Positions 11,772-21,214 of a stretch of DNA of 64,000 nucleotides are shown in pieces; within the stretch, counting starts at the first letter, position 1, and each line of letters begins with the position of its first letter. The notes under the pieces are model-generated. The model worked only from the letters and a program-made list of their open reading frames with translations, was not told the DNA's origin and ran no database searches. The translations under genes were made by a program, and so were the position numbers. The stretch comes from Azorinus chamasolen (taxonomy: Eukaryota; Mollusca; Bivalvia; Cardiida; Solecurtidae). The stretch covers positions 72,363,041 to 72,427,040 of the forward strand of contig OY755241.1 in assembly GCA_963576725.1 (NCBI GenBank), written 5' to 3'.

Positions 11772-11974
11772 CAGTGAAACCCCTCTAAACCGGGCGCTAA
11801 ATTTAGCATGCATATCGGTCTGGATACAGGTGGCAGCTTAATGCAGGGCGAAAGTCATACAGAAAGCTCCTCCAAGAGCTTTCTGTATGACTTTCACCCT
11901 GCATTATGCAGCCACCTGTCTAAAAGAATCTAAATTCTTCTCTCCTAGAATTCCGGTTTAGAGGGGTTTTACTG
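11772..11974. mobile_element. Pogo-like MITE (family B), copy 1
   Basis: Inverted ends CAGTGAAACCCCTCTAAACC and its complement, flanked by TA at 11770-11771 and 11975-11976. The centre is a long hairpin (core C): GGTGGCAGCTTAATGCAGGG ... AAAGCTCC/GGAGCTTT ... complement. The TIR resembles those of pogo/Tigger elements. There is no ORF. Confidence 0.85.
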
Positions 11975-12220
11975 TATATGATTGTGTAGTTCCTGTCATG
12001 TCCAACTATTCATGTGTTTACGTAAAAATGAATCGTTTTCCTGTTCAGGAACATCATTCCTTACACGGATGTTAAAGGAGTAAAAGAGTTAATAATGAAA
12101 GATCTATGGGAGCGTTCTGTAGTCTTATATTAACTCTTTCACTGCCAAAGTATGTCGTCTGCTACAATTTTTTATTGTTTTGATTTTCTTCATTTTTGTT
12201 TCAGAAACATGGTATCAGTA

Positions 12221-12276
12221 ACAAACAGTTTGGATCCTGAGTTACTCGGCGTCTCACCTGGATCCAAACTGTTTGG
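12221..12276. repeat. Hairpin core E
   Basis: AACAGTTTGGATCC arms flank GAGTTACTCGGCGTCTC. One part of the left arm (the GATGAGACGCC block) is missing compared with 18003-18070. Upstream TTAACTCTTTCACTGCC (about 12130) resembles the TTAACCCTTTCC outer ends of the D/E elements. Confidence 0.7.
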
Positions 12277-12282
12277 ATACAT

Positions 12283-12728
12283 AATCACAGATCCGGCGTT
12301 GGCAGCGAACTCCTATATCATACATTTTTGTATTGGATATCCAAAATTAGACCCTTTTATATAGGATATCCGATATTTGATCGTTTATTACACTGGATAT
12401 CCAATATTATATCGTTTTAGTTTTGGATATCCAATATAAAAAAAATAAAATCGATTGGATATCCAATATAATACCCTGTTTTATATTGGATATATAATAT
12501 TAAACATTTGTATATTGGTTATCCAATATTATACCCCTTATGTTTGATATCCAATATTAGACCCCTTTTGATATCGGATATCCAATATTGACCCTTTTTT
12601 ATTGGGTATCCAATATTTTATCCTTTTTATTTTGAATATCCAATATCATTCCTTTATATATTGGATATCCAATATTATACCCTTTTTATATTGGATATTA
12701 AATATTAGACCTTTTTTATACTGGATGT
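12283..12728. repeat. Palindromic minisatellite with repeated TTGGATATCCAATA
   Basis: Roughly 14 units of about 30 bp, each centred on the palindrome ATTGGATATCCAAT followed by TTATACCCTTTT-like spacer. Each intact unit carries a GATATC site. The array starts right after hairpin E. Confidence 0.85.
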
Positions 12729-12907
12729 TGTAAATACGTCTACATTACGTACACGCGAAGGGAATAATATCGTTCCTTAAACAGGAGCTGCACAAGACAC
12801 GTGAAACCCATTTTTGCGGCTGCTCATTAAATTTTGTTCTGTTATACAGCAGAACCTAACTTGTATGACCTTTCATTTATTAAACATGGGGGTCTTAAAA
12901 ACAGAAG

Positions 12908-12992
12908 CTTTCTTAATGCGGGCATAAGTAATGCAGAAATTTCCAATTGGAGCTTTTTGCATTACGTTTGACCTGCAGTAAGCTACCACCTG
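12908..12992. repeat. Hairpin core C, diverged
   Basis: Arms AATGCAGAAATTTCC and GGAGCTTTTTGCATT sit inside outer arms CTTAATGCGGGCATAAG and ACCTGCAGTAAGCTACCACC. It reads into the end of the ORF at 12873-13274. Confidence 0.6.
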
Positions 12993-13274
12993 TATTACAG
13001 ACCGATAATTAGACATATTTGGATGGCCGCTTAAGACTGGTTCTACGATGTAAGCTTTATAATCCTTTCCAGAGGCAATGTGTGTGTAATACGCTTTGGA
13101 CCCTGAAAATATACGGACATATTTTATACCTATACCTTGACACAACTGCAGTATATCTCCATCTCGGATGAATCGACCTTCGAGATAACAGTACAGAATT
13201 GTTCTAAATATTGTTATGATGTCACCTGCTGTATGCACGAAAACCGATTGTGTCAGCAAGTCAATTTCATACAT
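12993..13274 (-). CDS. Unrecognised ORF, possible exon
   Basis: A minus-strand open frame from ATG 13274, with 90-odd residues before it runs into a C-type hairpin repeat that supplies the rest of the 133-codon frame. Visible features are a mixed hydrophobic start (EIDLLTQSVFVHTAGDIITI), then RDGDILQLCQGIGIKYVRIF and HPNMSNYRS. No family is recognised. About 100 bases upstream (13373 on minus) another ATG opens MANKKYRSVVQL followed by GTATGT, which resembles a splice donor, so this may be part of a small multi-exon gene. No product is claimed, and it may equally be a chance ORF. Confidence 0.25.
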
Positions 13275-13780
13275 TGTTACCTCGTATTTCTTTAATCCCG
13301 TATGACATTGTCTACGGTCTATATGATCCTTTCACATACAAGTTGTACAACCGATCTATACTTCTTATTCGCCATGATTGTCTTTGAATTTGTAAATATT
13401 CATGAATTTGTATCTCTCAACAAACACATCTTTCAATCGACGGATTGAAGCGGAAGTGGAATTATTTGTTATCTTGTCTCTGATTGGCTAAAGAATACTT
13501 TCACTTTGAAGCCTCTGTGATGCTTAGCAACCGGATATTTTGATCTATTCTTCGGTCCGCGCTTTCCGAATAAATCGGCCGAATTTCAAACGGTCCGTTA
13601 GAACGATATTGCTTTTTGAAAAGGTTCTTAAACTTTGAAAACTGTTTACACGATATTGCTTGTTGAAAATTGTAAAGATGAATTCTTGTGGAAAGGTATT
13701 GATTTTATAAATGTATAGAATCTGTTTTGAAAAATAAATGTTTCAAGTGAGAATTTTGGTATAGCCAGAATGTTGAAATA
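13275..13780. other. Possible 5' flank of the minus-strand ORF
   Basis: Somewhat less AT-rich than its surroundings, with CGG/CCG clusters (CGGTCCGCGCTTTCCG at about 13551). No TATA box is claimed. Nothing else is seen. Confidence 0.2.
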
Positions 13781-13819
13781 TTTAGACTCTATAGAAGAAA
13801 AAGATCACTTTGAATATAT

Positions 13820-14036
13820 AGAAACACATGTGACAGCTTAATGCAGGTCGAAAGTAATAGTGAAAGCTCCTGTAGGAGCTTTTCTTCTGGCATGCATTAA
13901 GCTGTAAACTTAAGAAAATGTACAAATTAGATATCGGATGACTCGAACCTCTGTTAGATATGGGATGACTCGAACCTCTGTTATCTCGGACCAATATGTA
14001 TGCTCCATTGAAGTTCGGGATATCGAGGTTCAGATG
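13820..14036. mobile_element. MITE with core C and GAGATATCGAAGTTCA-type end, diverged
   Basis: Core-C hairpin at 13828-13908 (GCTTAATGCAGGTCGAAAGT .. GCTCCTGTAGGAGC .. TGCATTAAGC). A 26-bp segment (ATATCGGATGACTCGAACCT..) is then duplicated in tandem at 13930-13980, and the element ends with GAAGTTCGGGATATCGAGGT at 14010-14029. It is the same family as 17200-17463 and 19528-19768. The left end is eroded. Confidence 0.55.
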
Positions 14037-14277
14037 TACATGTACTTGCAAAGGTTATCCTGACTTCGGCATAATGTGTTCTGATGTTGTTTTTTTTAAA
14101 TACGTAAAACTATGAATAATGTTTTTTAAATACGGATGTAAAGTGCTTCTTCCTATGTAAAGTATTTCTTGCTAACAAGGAAATGAGTTTGCTATTCCGT
14201 CGAAGTCGACAAGCATTGTTGAATAAAACTTCCTTACAGGATGCCTGTTTTAGCATGATCACTTAAGACAGAGACTA

Positions 14278-14630
14278 CAGTGCTCCCTCCCTACAACGGT
14301 CCTCTCATTAACGATTCCCTCCTTACAACAACGCATGTCACTGTTTCCGAAACAACAAGACTCCAGAAACAACTCGTATTTTCTTTATGCCTCCATCAAA
14401 CCCTATGTTGTGACCACTCTTTAGAATCGTCAAGTTGTGACGATTCTAAAGAGTGGTAACAACATAAGGTTTGATAGAGGCATAACGGTATTAGTTCTCG
14501 AAATACACCTTATCTGGGGATCTGCAAACAAGCTAATTGTGTTTAATTTTCCCTCCCTATAACAACTCCCTCTGAACAACACATACAATCTTCGTTTCCC
14601 AAAGGGTGTCGTTGTAGAGAGGGAACACTG
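14278..14630. mobile_element. TA-flanked MITE, CAGTG(C/T)TCCCTC family, copy 2
   Basis: Opposite orientation to the copy at 1917-2277 and alignable along its whole length. It has CAGTGCTCCCTCCCTACAAC at the left, core-A hairpin at 14402-14472, then the blocks GATCTGCAAACAAGCTAATT and AACAACTCCCTCTGAACAAC, and the complementary end at the right. TA flanks at 14276-14277 and 14631-14632. Confidence 0.85.
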
Positions 14631-14716
14631 TATATAAACGAGCTACTTGTGATATGGCCACGACCATCATCATCGGATCCCGTCTCGTATGATCTGCATC
14701 TACTCTAGTCTATGTC

Positions 14717-14929
14717 TTAACCCTTTCCCTGTTCTATATTTGGTTCAATTTTTAATACCTACTGAATATTCATGGCCATAATAATTACAATGAAATATGG
14801 AACAATCCTATGAATTTCCATTAGCAAACAGAGCAGACCTTGATCCGACGGCTCCTCCAGGAGCCGTCTAATCTGGGTCTACTCTATTTGCAGATGCGTG
14901 AAAAGGCCATTTTATGAAGGAAAGGGTTA
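14717..14929. mobile_element. Hairpin-D element with TTAACCCTTTCC ends
   Basis: Outer inverted ends TTAACCCTTTCC and GGAAAGGGTTA enclose the D hairpin at 14823-14892: GCAAACAGAGCAGACC .. GACGGCTCC-TCCA-GGAGCCGTC .. GGTCTACTCTATTTGC. It is non-coding. Confidence 0.7.
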
Positions 14930-14963
14930 GGTGGACATCAAACAAATATAAGTATGGAGATTA

Positions 14964-15032
14964 AAGGCAGGTGGTATAGTTTAATGATGGACAAATACGT
15001 GTCCTGCATTAAGCAATCGGCTGCCTTTAAGA
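14964..15032. repeat. Hairpin core C, diverged
   Basis: AAAGGCAGGTGGTATAGTTTAA at the left and TGCATTAAGCAATCGGCTGC CTTT at the right. The central GCTCC/GGAGC is lost. Confidence 0.45.
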
Positions 15033-15186
15033 CATATATATTTAATAAGCCACTTAGGACAGGCTCGTCTGCATCTCCTCTTATTCAAAGCTTGTTACGG
15101 GGTCTACTCGTCATTTGAGGGAGTGTCTTATTGTCTATGGTTTGAAGTTATTAAACTGCGGGACTGGTTTTGATCCTATATGCTGT

Positions 15187-15298
15187 GTCTTAACCCTTTA
15201 CTCCATAAATATATTTTTCTACGCATTTGCAAACAGAGTAGACCCTGATCAGACAGTTCCTATAGGAACCGTCTGATCAGGGTCAGCTTAGTTTGCTA
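15187..15298. mobile_element. Hairpin-D element, partial
   Basis: Left end TTAACCCTTTACTCC at about 15190. Hairpin at 15229-15298: GCAAACAGAGTAGACCCTGA .. CAGTTCC-TATA-GGAACCG .. TGATCAGGGTCAGC. The right terminus is not evident. Confidence 0.65.
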
Positions 15299-15299
15299 A

Positions 15300-15690
15300 T
15301 AATATAAATTAATATAGATATCATTCTACAGTTTCTACCATGACCGAACTACCATGTGTCCATGTCCAAATATAATTGATATTCATGAGGTCATTTTTTC
15401 TTACAAGAAGCATCATCATCATCGTGGCTTGTCTTCCCGAACGAAGAGCTAAGAAGGTGGTGACCCACGTCTTTTGAATGATTATTCATGTGTAAATGGT
15501 TATCCTCTATTTCGCTGTGACAAAACTTACGCCTGTTTAAGCCTTTAACCAATGAATAATTATGTAAGAAATACTGCATATATGAATATTAATTAGATTA
15601 ATACTCATTAAGATATATGATAAGAACAGTAAAAGCTGTATAGAATCAGATCTTCATGCTCAGACGTCGCCTTCTGACTCGATTCTTCTG
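15300..15690. other. Unassigned DNA
   Basis: A small CATCATCATCATCG run lies at about 15410. A 62-codon minus ORF has no features of interest. Confidence 0.3.
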
Positions 15691-15699
15691 TAAAAAGGG

Positions 15700-15960
15700 A
15701 TATTTATAGAGAAAGGGTTTTTCATTCAAGCGCGTTTTCACGTGTTTGAAAAACAGAGTAGACCCAGATCAGACGGCTCCTATAGGAGCCGTCAGATCAG
15801 GGTCTGCTCGTTTTGCTAATGGACTTTTAAATATCTGTTTCTTTACCTTTTAAAATGGCTACGATGTTACACTATCCATAAATAATTATTACGATTTTGT
15901 CCATGAATATTCAGTAGGTAATGGAATTTGGAATAAAACATAGAATAAGGAAAGGTTAAT
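15700..15960. mobile_element. Hairpin-D element
   Basis: Hairpin at 15745-15818 with AGTAGACCCAGATCAGACGG and the loop CTCC-TATA-GGAG. Outer regions GAGAAAGGGTTTTTC (left) and AAGGAAAGGTTAA (right, about 15947-15959) match the TTAACCCTTTCC-type ends. Confidence 0.65.
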
Positions 15961-16028
15961 GCAGGACCTGGTGGGATTTCGACGACTGTAGATTCTACCA
16001 TGAGTTTAGGAATGTGTGGACCGAATGT

Positions 16029-16085
16029 CCAACAGCTTGGATACCGATGTGACGCCGAGTTATTCGCGGTCCCATCAAGGTCCAA
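16029..16085. repeat. Hairpin core E, diverged
   Basis: AACAGCTTGGATACCGATGT GACGCCGAGTTATTCGCGGT with a degraded right arm (CATCAAGGTCCAA). Confidence 0.5.
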
Positions 16086-16099
16086 TATTATTAATCGTC

Positions 16100-16475
16100 T
16101 GAGTTTGAGATCATTCTCAAGTATCTGATTGGTCAGAAAGGAGTATAGATGGAATAAGGTTACGTAGAGATGTATCCTGGATAAGTTAGAAAGCCTCCTA
16201 ACTGGCTTTTGATATTCCTATATCGGGTTTTCTACTCGGTTATTCTTTTGTATCGAAATCAATAAACGACTGACCATATGCTATATAGATAAATAGATAG
16301 ATACCTTTATTTCCTTCTTTACAGAAGAGCATGCAAACAAAAATAAAATATAAAAACAAATATTCACAATGCACAATGTTTAAAATGCTACGCTATATAC
16401 ATGAACAGTGTATTGCAGTTGTTGAAACTGTTTTAAGAGGCCATCAAAAAGAGGTCTAAGGATGAGTCTTTGAGA
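16100..16475. other. Unassigned DNA
   Basis: An AT-rich stretch with a TAGATAGATAGATA run near 16286. No gene is seen. Confidence 0.3.
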
Positions 16476-16477
16476 CA

Positions 16478-16567
16478 CGTGGAAGCTTAATGCAAATCAA
16501 ACGCAATGCAGAAAGCTCCTATAAGAGCTTTCTGCATTCCTTTTGCCTTGCATTAAACAACTACCTT
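16478..16567. repeat. Hairpin core C
   Basis: Arms CGCAATGCAGAAAGCTCC and GGAGC-like AAGAGCTTTCTGCATTCC around TATA, with outer GTGGAAGCTTAATGCA and TTGCATTAAACAACTACC. Confidence 0.75.
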
Positions 16568-16769
16568 CTTTTAACACAGCTTCTATAGGTGCGTTCTGCA
16601 TTGAGCAACCACATGTTTCTACACTCATACGTTCAATAAATATATGGTCGTTTAGGGCAGGTTTTCTTTAAATACGAAACCTACGTCATGTTTATGACAA
16701 TTCCATAAAACAGGAAGGAATATGACTGCACATTAATAGTAATCAGCTAGAAAGTAAATATATAATTAT

Positions 16770-16969
16770 AGAGCTCCAGATAAGATGCATAAATAAAAAC
16801 ATTTTCAAGAATAACTTCTTTATTTCTCCACCAAACCCTAAGTTGTGGCCACTCTTTAAAACCTTTAAAGTCTCGAAGAGACGAATCTAAAGAGCGGTCA
16901 CAACATAGAGTTTAGTGGAGAAAGGACGATTTTAGTATTTTGATTACGCGCCATTATCTGTAGCTCTGA
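16770..16969. mobile_element. MITE with AGAGCTCCAGATAAGATGC ends and hairpin core A
   Basis: About 200 bp. The left end AGAGCTCCAGATAAGATGCA and the right end ACGCGCCATTATCTGTAGCT CT are inverted copies. The centre (16829-16922) is the core-A hairpin, enlarged by a short duplicated loop. These ends differ from those of the CAGTG MITEs carrying the same core. Confidence 0.7.
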
Positions 16970-17084
16970 GAAAGTAAAAAGAATTAAGAAACATTTTTGT
17001 TTGTTTTGTTTTTCATACCTTTTATATATGAGTAGAATATGTCCTAAGCGGCCATTAATTAAATGAACATAGCAGTCTTAAACA

Positions 17085-17163
17085 CAGATGGTTACTTAAT
17101 ACAGAACAAACGTAATGCAGAAAGCTTCTGCATTTCTTTTGACCTGCATTGAGCTACAACATG
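17085..17163. repeat. Hairpin core C
   Basis: ACGTAATGCAGAAAGC and GCTTTCTGCATT-type arms meet almost directly (AAAGCTTCTGCAT), so the loop is collapsed. The outer arm GACCTGCATTGAGCTACAAC is retained. Confidence 0.6.
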
Positions 17164-17199
17164 CCTTATATATAAATCCATAATTTAATACAGATACTA

Positions 17200-17463
17200 T
17201 GAACTTCAATGGACTCTACAAATTAGTTCTAGATTTCCACTTCCTATGCTGAACAATTCAGGTCTAAAGTACTGCTTAAAGTTCATACTGGAGCTTTCAG
17301 CATTACTTTAGATCTGTGTAAAGCGGTCACATATGTTTCTAGATATCTGTAGAGATACATTTTTAGAGCAATTCTGTATCTTAAGTTTTGGAAGAACTGC
17401 ATGTTTTGTTCGATTTACCCCGAAGCTCGAGTTATCCGAGTTCGAGATATCGAAGTTCAACTG
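17200..17463. mobile_element. MITE with CAGTTGAACTTCGATATCTC end and core C
   Basis: The right end is clear (TTCGAGATATCGAAGTTCAA CTG, then TA). The interior holds a degraded core C at 17258-17335. The left end is weak (TATGAACTTCAATGGACTC at 17201). The ORFs of 68-93 codons here overlap the repeat and are not gene evidence. Confidence 0.55.
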
Positions 17464-17650
17464 TATATGTATATCCCAAATTTCCCGTCAACAAAACGAA
17501 CTTCGAGAGACAGATATATACATGTATAATAGACAGACGGACAAAGAACCGATGTACAGGTTTGGAATTCTTTCCGTTGTTGATCTTGAAATAATCTATA
17601 TTTTGCCACAATGAATAAACTATATATCTATATACATGAACAATAACTCT

Positions 17651-17715
17651 ATAATGACTAATTGAGCTACCCTCGTTAAATAAAGTATATTTCATTCATT
17701 CATTCATTCTTTCAT
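17651..17715 (+). repeat. Non-LTR-type 3' tail with (ATTC)n
   Basis: ATTGAGCTACCCTCGTTAAA, TAAAGTATATTTC, then four ATTC units. It is the same stub as at 4155-4216. Confidence 0.6.
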
Positions 17716-17762
17716 ATAATGCAATGTAAAGAGAGAAAACCTATTTAAGAGCTTGCATCATC

Positions 17763-17896
17763 AAACAACATACACAGACACACACAGACACGCACGCACA
17801 CACACACACAGAGACACGCACACACACACACGCACACAGACACACACAGACGCACACACAGACACACGCACACAGACACACACAGACACACACACC
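17763..17896. repeat. Imperfect (CA)n/(CACAGA)n microsatellite
   Basis: ACACACAGACACACGCACAC-type purine/pyrimidine-alternating run of about 130 bp. Long ORFs on both strands here (His/Thr-rich and Val/Cys-rich) are low-complexity by-products. Confidence 0.9.
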
Positions 17897-18002
17897 TTAA
17901 CCTTTAGCCTGCTGAGCAAATTATTTTTACAAATATTTTCACCTACAACATTTTCAAAACTCAAGCTATAATCAATGTGTCTACAAACATGCAATCAGGG
18001 TG

Positions 18003-18070
18003 TCAAAAAGTTTGGATCCTGATGAGACGCCGAGTTACTGGGCGTCTCTCTTGGATCCAAACTGTTTGCA
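18003..18070. repeat. Hairpin core E, best copy
   Basis: Arms AAGTTTGGATCC and GGATCCAAACT, inner arms GAGACGCC and GGCGTCTC around GAGTTACT. The next 40 bp include AGTTAAAGGTTAA, possibly an outer end. Confidence 0.75.
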
Positions 18071-18079
18071 TAGGTATTC

Positions 18080-18845
18080 ACTCATCCGCCCATAGCAAGT
18101 TAAAGGTTAATAGTGTTAATGAACGTGTATCAAATAAAAGAACTTTAGTGAGGAAGTTCATATACACCCTCGCTGCCACATTGTTAGAGAGAAGAAAGGT
18201 GGTTCCACAAGACAGATTCCGCTGAAATTCAAATTCATCCAAGCTTTAATTCATGACAATTTTTAAAGCTAATTTCAGAGAAATGGTCAAGAAATGAAAG
18301 TGCTGGAAGAGCAACAGTGTATTATGATACACAGATCGACTGACTGGCGGACTGACTGACAGGTCAAAATTTTAGAGACGCTATTCAGTATCTCCCGCAC
18401 CTCCTCTCAACCCTGGGTTTAAATGGGTACTTGTGAGAGTCACTAGCCTGTACTGCAGTCCTGTATATTGTAGGCGAATGACTCAATGGCCAGGGGAGTA
18501 AATGTACAGTCGGCTGAACGGTCCTTCGGACTGAAAGTACACTATAACTAGGTACTTTTTTAAGATATTGATTTAAGCCTACTTTTGAAAGTGATGGTAA
18601 AATCGTGACATGTATGTCTTTATTATACATTATTAATATTATCTCTCTTGTAATATTTTCTATTATTCTACCACTTTAAAGTAGATAAAAAACTGGCGAA
18701 CTTTTAACAGCCCTGGAGCGTCCCTTTGTAAGACATAGCACCAGTCCAATAAATAATACCCATCCCTGGCGCTTCCACTGTAAGACATTGAACCAGTCCA
18801 ATAAATAACATCCATGTCTCCCATTTTTAAATGTTTTGAAACATT
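18080..18845. other. Unassigned DNA
   Basis: A 54-bp near-duplicate lies at about 18710-18810 (AAGACAT.GCACCAGTCCAAT AAATAA twice). No gene is seen. Confidence 0.35.
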
Positions 18846-18854
18846 CCCCAGAGG

Positions 18855-18918
18855 TCTAGATAAGATGTGTCAATTTAAATATTCAGTATTAACTCCTTTA
18901 TTTCTCAACCAGAGCCTA
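18855..18918. mobile_element. Left end of an AGAGCTCC-type MITE, truncated
   Basis: CAGAGGTCTAGATAAGATGT followed by TAACTCCTTTATTTCTCAAC CAGA, matching the left third of 16770-16969. It stops where a pogo-like MITE begins at 18921, and its remainder is not seen on the far side. Confidence 0.5.
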
Positions 18919-18920
18919 TA

Positions 18921-19126
18921 CAGTAAAACCCCTCTAAACCGGATGTTGAATTTGGTATAAATATCGGTCTTGGAGACAGGTGACAGCTTCATGCAGGGTG
19001 AAAGTCATACACAGAAAGCTCCTACAGGAACTTTCTGTATGACTTTCACCCTGCATGAAGCAGCCACCTGCCTAAAAGTATCTAAATTCTTCTCTACTAT
19101 ATTTCCGGTCTAGAGGGGTTTTACTG
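18921..19126. mobile_element. Pogo-like MITE (family B), copy 2
   Basis: CAGTAAAACCCCTCTAAACC ends flanked by TA (18919-18920, 19127-19128). The core-C hairpin is in the middle (GGTGACAGCTTCATGCAGGG .. AAGCTCCTACAGGAACTTTC ..). Confidence 0.85.
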
Positions 19127-19527
19127 TACACACATTTATCTGCAAGTTCATATATAAAAATAAAACAAGGAGATTCTTTAGGCTCAGTTCTACCTCTTCG
19201 TCGAAGGGCTGGCGAGCACAATACGCCGGGGCTTTTGTACTATTTACTGTAAAAGAACGACCCTACATGTAATCTAATATTTAACAAAAGTATTTGAGGT
19301 TTTATAAACCAAAACGACTACTGAAAAAATTATAAGGACACATTGGTGTTGTAATTGCAAGCAGTCGTAGATCATATGTCCACGCTGTATTTTCAAGTCA
19401 AGTCAAGTAATACTTATCTACAAAGTCCTGTATACATCACACCTAACATAAAATCTCTAGCGCTTTAGCACCGGCCTGGATATAGGGAGCAGCAACAAAT
19501 AATAAATTATATATGTAGCAAGTAAAG

Positions 19528-19768
19528 TTGAACTTCAAGATCTCGAACTGGAGGGACATGCAAAATACTTCGAGATATCAGAGGTTCGGGTCACTCGATT
19601 TCTAATCGAAACAACTTCCCACGTTTACAGCTTAATGCAGGTCTAAAGTAATGCTGTAGCTATTCGACCTGCATTGAGCTGTTACATGTGTTTCTAGATA
19701 TGCGTAGTACCACAATTATACTTCGAATTATACCGAAGTTCGAGTTATCCGAGTTAGAGATATCGAAT
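19528..19768. mobile_element. MITE with GTTGAACTTCAAGATCTCGA ends and core C
   Basis: The left end GTTGAACTTCAAGATCTCGA AC pairs with the right end GAGTTAGAGATATCGAAT. Subterminal CTTCGAGATATCAGAGGTTC. A short core-C hairpin at 19621-19690. The TIR is unrelated to family B, although the hairpin core is the same. Confidence 0.65.
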
Positions 19769-19831
19769 ATATATATAACAATCAGTCACATTTAATCTAC
19801 ATTACCTGTATATTATGGTACAAACGAACTA

Positions 19832-20035
19832 CAGTAAAACCTCTCTTAACCGGCCGTTAAATTTAGTATGAATATCGGTCTTGGAGACAGGTGGCAGCTT
19901 AATGCAGGGTGAAAGTCATGCAGAAAGCTCCTAGAGGAGCTTTCTGCATGACTTTCACCTTGCATTAAGCAGCCACCTGCCTAAAAGTATCTAAATTCTT
20001 ATCTAGTAGAATTCCGGTTAATAGAGGTTATACTG
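19832..20035. mobile_element. Pogo-like MITE (family B), copy 3
   Basis: CAGTAAAACCTCTCTTAACC at the left and complementary right end, TA on both sides. A very well preserved core-C hairpin with AAAGCTCCTAGAGGAGCTTT at its centre. Confidence 0.9.
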
Positions 20036-20204
20036 TACATAATTATGCTGCAGGTCATGCAGAGCATGGCCCAAGCCTAAAAGTGTATCAAACTGGATTC
20101 AAATACCTTAAATCCAGCAGAACTACCACTTGTGTACAAAAAAGGCCCCGAAATAAAATGTGGCATCGCATACAATATTTAAAATTAAGTGGCTAGCAAC
20201 AACT

Positions 20205-20480
20205 ATATAGAATAGAAACAATTTGGAATCATATGTACAAAATAAGCACATGTACAAAAATTAATCACATGTTCAAAATTATTACATGTACGAAATAACC
20301 ACATGCGCAATATAATCACTTGAACAAAATAACCATATATACAAAATAATAACATGTACAAAATAATCACATGTACAAAGGAATCACATGTACAACACAT
20401 ACCATGTATGGAAGTATTATATTTACAAACAAGTCACATCATAGGTACAAAAATACCCCATGCGCAAAAGACAAAAACAC
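20205..20480. repeat. Minisatellite of about 17 bp, AATCACATGTACAAAAT type
   Basis: About 14 imperfect units of ACATGTACAAAATAA-TCAC type. It resumes at 20701-20795 after an inserted MITE. A 65-codon minus ORF (CTCDSFVHVI.. repeats) is a by-product. Confidence 0.8.
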
Positions 20481-20493
20481 GTACAAAACAATA

Positions 20494-20699
20494 CAGCAAA
20501 ACCTCTCTTAACCGGACATTAAATTTAGTCTGAATATCGGTCTTGGAAACGGGTGACAGCTTAATGTAGGATGGAAGTCATGCAGAAAGCTCCTCTAGGA
20601 GGAGCTTTCTGCATGACTTTGACCCTGCATTAAGCAGCCACCTGCCTAAAATATCTAAATTCTTCTCTACTAGAATTCCGGTTAAGAGAGGTTTTACTG
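20494..20699. mobile_element. Pogo-like MITE (family B), copy 4, inside a minisatellite
   Basis: CAGCAAAACCTCTCTTAACC and complementary end with TA flanks. The core-C hairpin has a slightly enlarged centre (GCTCCTCTAGGAGGAGC). It interrupts the ACATGTACAAA minisatellite, so it inserted after that array formed. Confidence 0.85.
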
Positions 20700-20700
20700 T

Positions 20701-20795
20701 ATCACTACATGAATAAAATAATCATATGTACAAACAGATCACATTACATATAAACAATAATCAAATATACACAGGAATCATATGTATCATTATAG
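20701..20795. repeat. Continuation of the ACATGTACAAA minisatellite
   Basis: AATCATATGTACAAACAGAT and related units continue the array at 20205-20480 beyond the MITE. Confidence 0.65.
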
Positions 20796-21024
20796 CATGC
20801 TTCACAGTGTTCCCCGTCTGCCCTTTCTGACTTGTCATCATCCTACAACGATTCAACAATATCACAACAGCAACATTTAATGGCGCTATGTGATATATTC
20901 TGTTCTGTAGTGCATTTTGCTCCACTTACAGTAAACCTTTCATAATAAAGAATTAAAAAGAAAAGAATAAAACAACATGAAAACAAAACAACAGAAAACG
21001 TACTACGAAATTAATTCATCATAT

Positions 21025-21210
21025 ACAATAAAACCTCGCAAATCAGAACAATTAGATGGTAGCAGCTTAATGCATGACCAAAGGCATACTGAGCGCTCCC
21101 GTTGGACTGGTCTGTATAATTTTCACACCGCATTAAGCAGCCACCTACCTAAATATTCTTAAATCGTAGTTAGAAAAAGTTTGGAATAATCAGGTTTGAA
21201 TATATTTTAG
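21025..21210. mobile_element. Pogo-like MITE (family B), degenerate copy
   Basis: ACAATAAAACCTCGCAAATC, then GCAGCTTAATGCATGACCAA, AGCGCTCCCGTTGGACTGGT and GCATTAAGCAGCCACCTACC. The right end is barely recognisable. Confidence 0.55.
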
Positions 21211-21214
21211 TCTA

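Noticed and set aside
12283..12728. CRISPR-like array (regular palindromic units with spacers)
   Set aside because: The spacers are nearly the same sequence, the units are a minisatellite, there are no cas genes, and the context is eukaryotic.
17753..17994. ORFs of 72-77 codons on both strands (His/Thr-rich and Val/Cys-rich)
   Set aside because: Low-complexity translation of a CA-type microsatellite.
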